Shown here: positions 7,516-7,750 of the stretch, piece after piece | How the letters are laid out: every line of letters begins with the position of its first letter | Numbering within the stretch: position 1 is the first letter of the stretch | Source: an uncultured Clostridia bacterium | Lineage (GTDB): Bacteria; Bacillota; Clostridia; Oscillospirales; Ruminococcaceae | Length of the DNA stretch: 7,750 nucleotides | Assembly (NCBI GenBank): GCA_946533615.1 | Contig: CAMNBY010000236.1 | Location: 1-7,750, forward strand | Direction of reading: 5' to 3' | Program-made: the position numbers and the translations under genes | The notes under the pieces: generated by a model | Database searches by the model: none | What the model saw: only the letters and a program-made list of their open reading frames with translations | What the model was told of the DNA's origin: nothing

Positions 7516-7533
7516 AGTTAGTTTAAGCTAACT
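7516..7533. promoter_or_regulatory. Operator-like palindrome over the transporter operon start site
   Basis: The minus strand reads AGTTAGCTTAAACTAACT, symmetric at 16 of 18 positions. It begins two bases after the -10 box and covers the predicted +1, the classical place for a repressor. The TTAG-n6-CTAA layout recalls DtxR-family metal-regulator operators, which centre on TTAGGTTA-like half-sites; TetR or MarR regulators are also possible. No regulator gene is in the window. The symmetry and position are seen; the regulator family is a guess. Confidence 0.6.
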
Positions 7534-7535
7534 CC

Positions 7536-7564
7536 ATTATAGCACTCTGCCGAAAATAAAGCAA
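7536..7564 (-). promoter_or_regulatory. Promoter of the ABC transporter operon
   Basis: On the minus strand, TTGCTT (7564-7559) and a consensus TATAAT (7541-7536) are separated by 17 bp. The expected start is near 7529, giving a leader of about 38 nt to ATG 7491. The start site falls inside the palindrome at 7516-7533, which implies control by a repressor. Confidence 0.8.
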
Positions 7565-7609
7565 TGGGGAATTATGCCAAGATTTTTATATAAAACGAAT
7601 AAAATTATA

Positions 7610-7750
7610 GGCAACAACGCACAAGCAGATGCGCTGCTGCCTTAAGGCAACACCGCACGACCCGCGGCTAACGCCTCTGCACATCATCTGCTTGCCAGCT
7701 TTCCGTCATGATTACCAACGTCATCAAAGATGACGTCAATTCTCCTTGAC
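7610..7750. repeat. Structured non-coding stretch, probable dispersed repeat element (runs off the window)
   Basis: No gene is seen here. The stretch holds a 13-bp direct repeat with one mismatch (7610-7622 and 7646-7658, GGCAACAnCGCAC); a perfect 12-bp palindrome TGCCTTAAGGCA (7638-7649); a perfect 10-bp inverted repeat CAAGCAGATG/CATCTGCTTG (7622-7631 and 7685-7694); and a perfect hairpin with 8-bp arms and an AAA loop, ACGTCATC/GATGACGT (7718-7736). A further short inverted repeat, GTCAA/TTGAC, spans 7735-7750. Its GC-rich make-up contrasts with the AT-rich DNA at 7565-7609. It reminds me of short intergenic repeats in Ruminococcus-type genomes, but I cannot confirm copy number. A MITE end or structured RNA is also possible. 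Confidence 0.4.

Noticed and set aside
7584..7595. AT-only palindrome TTTTATATAAAA
   Set aside because: Expected by chance in AT-rich intergenic DNA; it does not align with a promoter pair I can defend on either strand.

Overview
The window looks like a stretch of a Gram-positive Firmicutes chromosome, most likely a gut or rumen Oscillospiraceae/Ruminococcus-type bacterium. This rests on strong GGAG(G) ribosome sites, sigma-A-like promoters, a very large exported protein with tandem Cna-B/SpaA-like repeats, moderately GC-rich coding DNA with AT-rich intergenic DNA, and an FtsX-type ABC exporter. The genus is inferred from the style of the sequence, not from any marker gene.

All three real genes are on the minus strand, so transcription runs from high to low coordinates. 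From 7750 down to about 7610 there is a non-coding, highly structured stretch (hairpins, a direct repeat, a long-range inverted repeat) that looks like part of a dispersed repeat element. From 7564 to 7516 lies a near-consensus promoter (TTGCTT, 17 bp, TATAAT) whose start site falls inside an 18-bp palindrome, a likely repressor operator. It drives a two-gene operon: an ABC ATPase of the MacB/LolD type (7491-6778) and, 15 bp further on, an FtsX-family permease with eight predicted membrane segments (6762-4462). A Rho-independent terminator (4442-4401) closes that operon.

The next intergenic stretch, 4400-4162, holds a LacI-family-like palindrome, two abutting inverted repeats and a good extended -10 promoter (TTGCAT, 17 bp, TGTTACAAT). 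This promoter drives the third gene, which starts at 4161 and is still open at base 1 (1387 residues seen). It encodes a secreted or wall-anchored adhesin-like protein. In order it has a signal peptide, about 600 residues I cannot assign, a region resembling the 'choice-of-anchor A'/putative adhesive domain, then two diverged and three similar Cna-B/SpaA-like prealbumin domains with pilin E-box motifs. The repeat block is near-identical at DNA level and mosaic in pattern. The C-terminal anchor is outside the window.

The two transcription units appear independent. The transporter is probably a regulated exporter or envelope-stress system, while the adhesin probably mediates attachment. Nothing here proves a new defence or biosynthetic system. 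The most interesting points are the isopeptide-type Asp residues and mosaic repeats in the adhesin, the unassigned N-terminal region, the operator-like palindromes at both promoters, and the structured repeat at the right edge.
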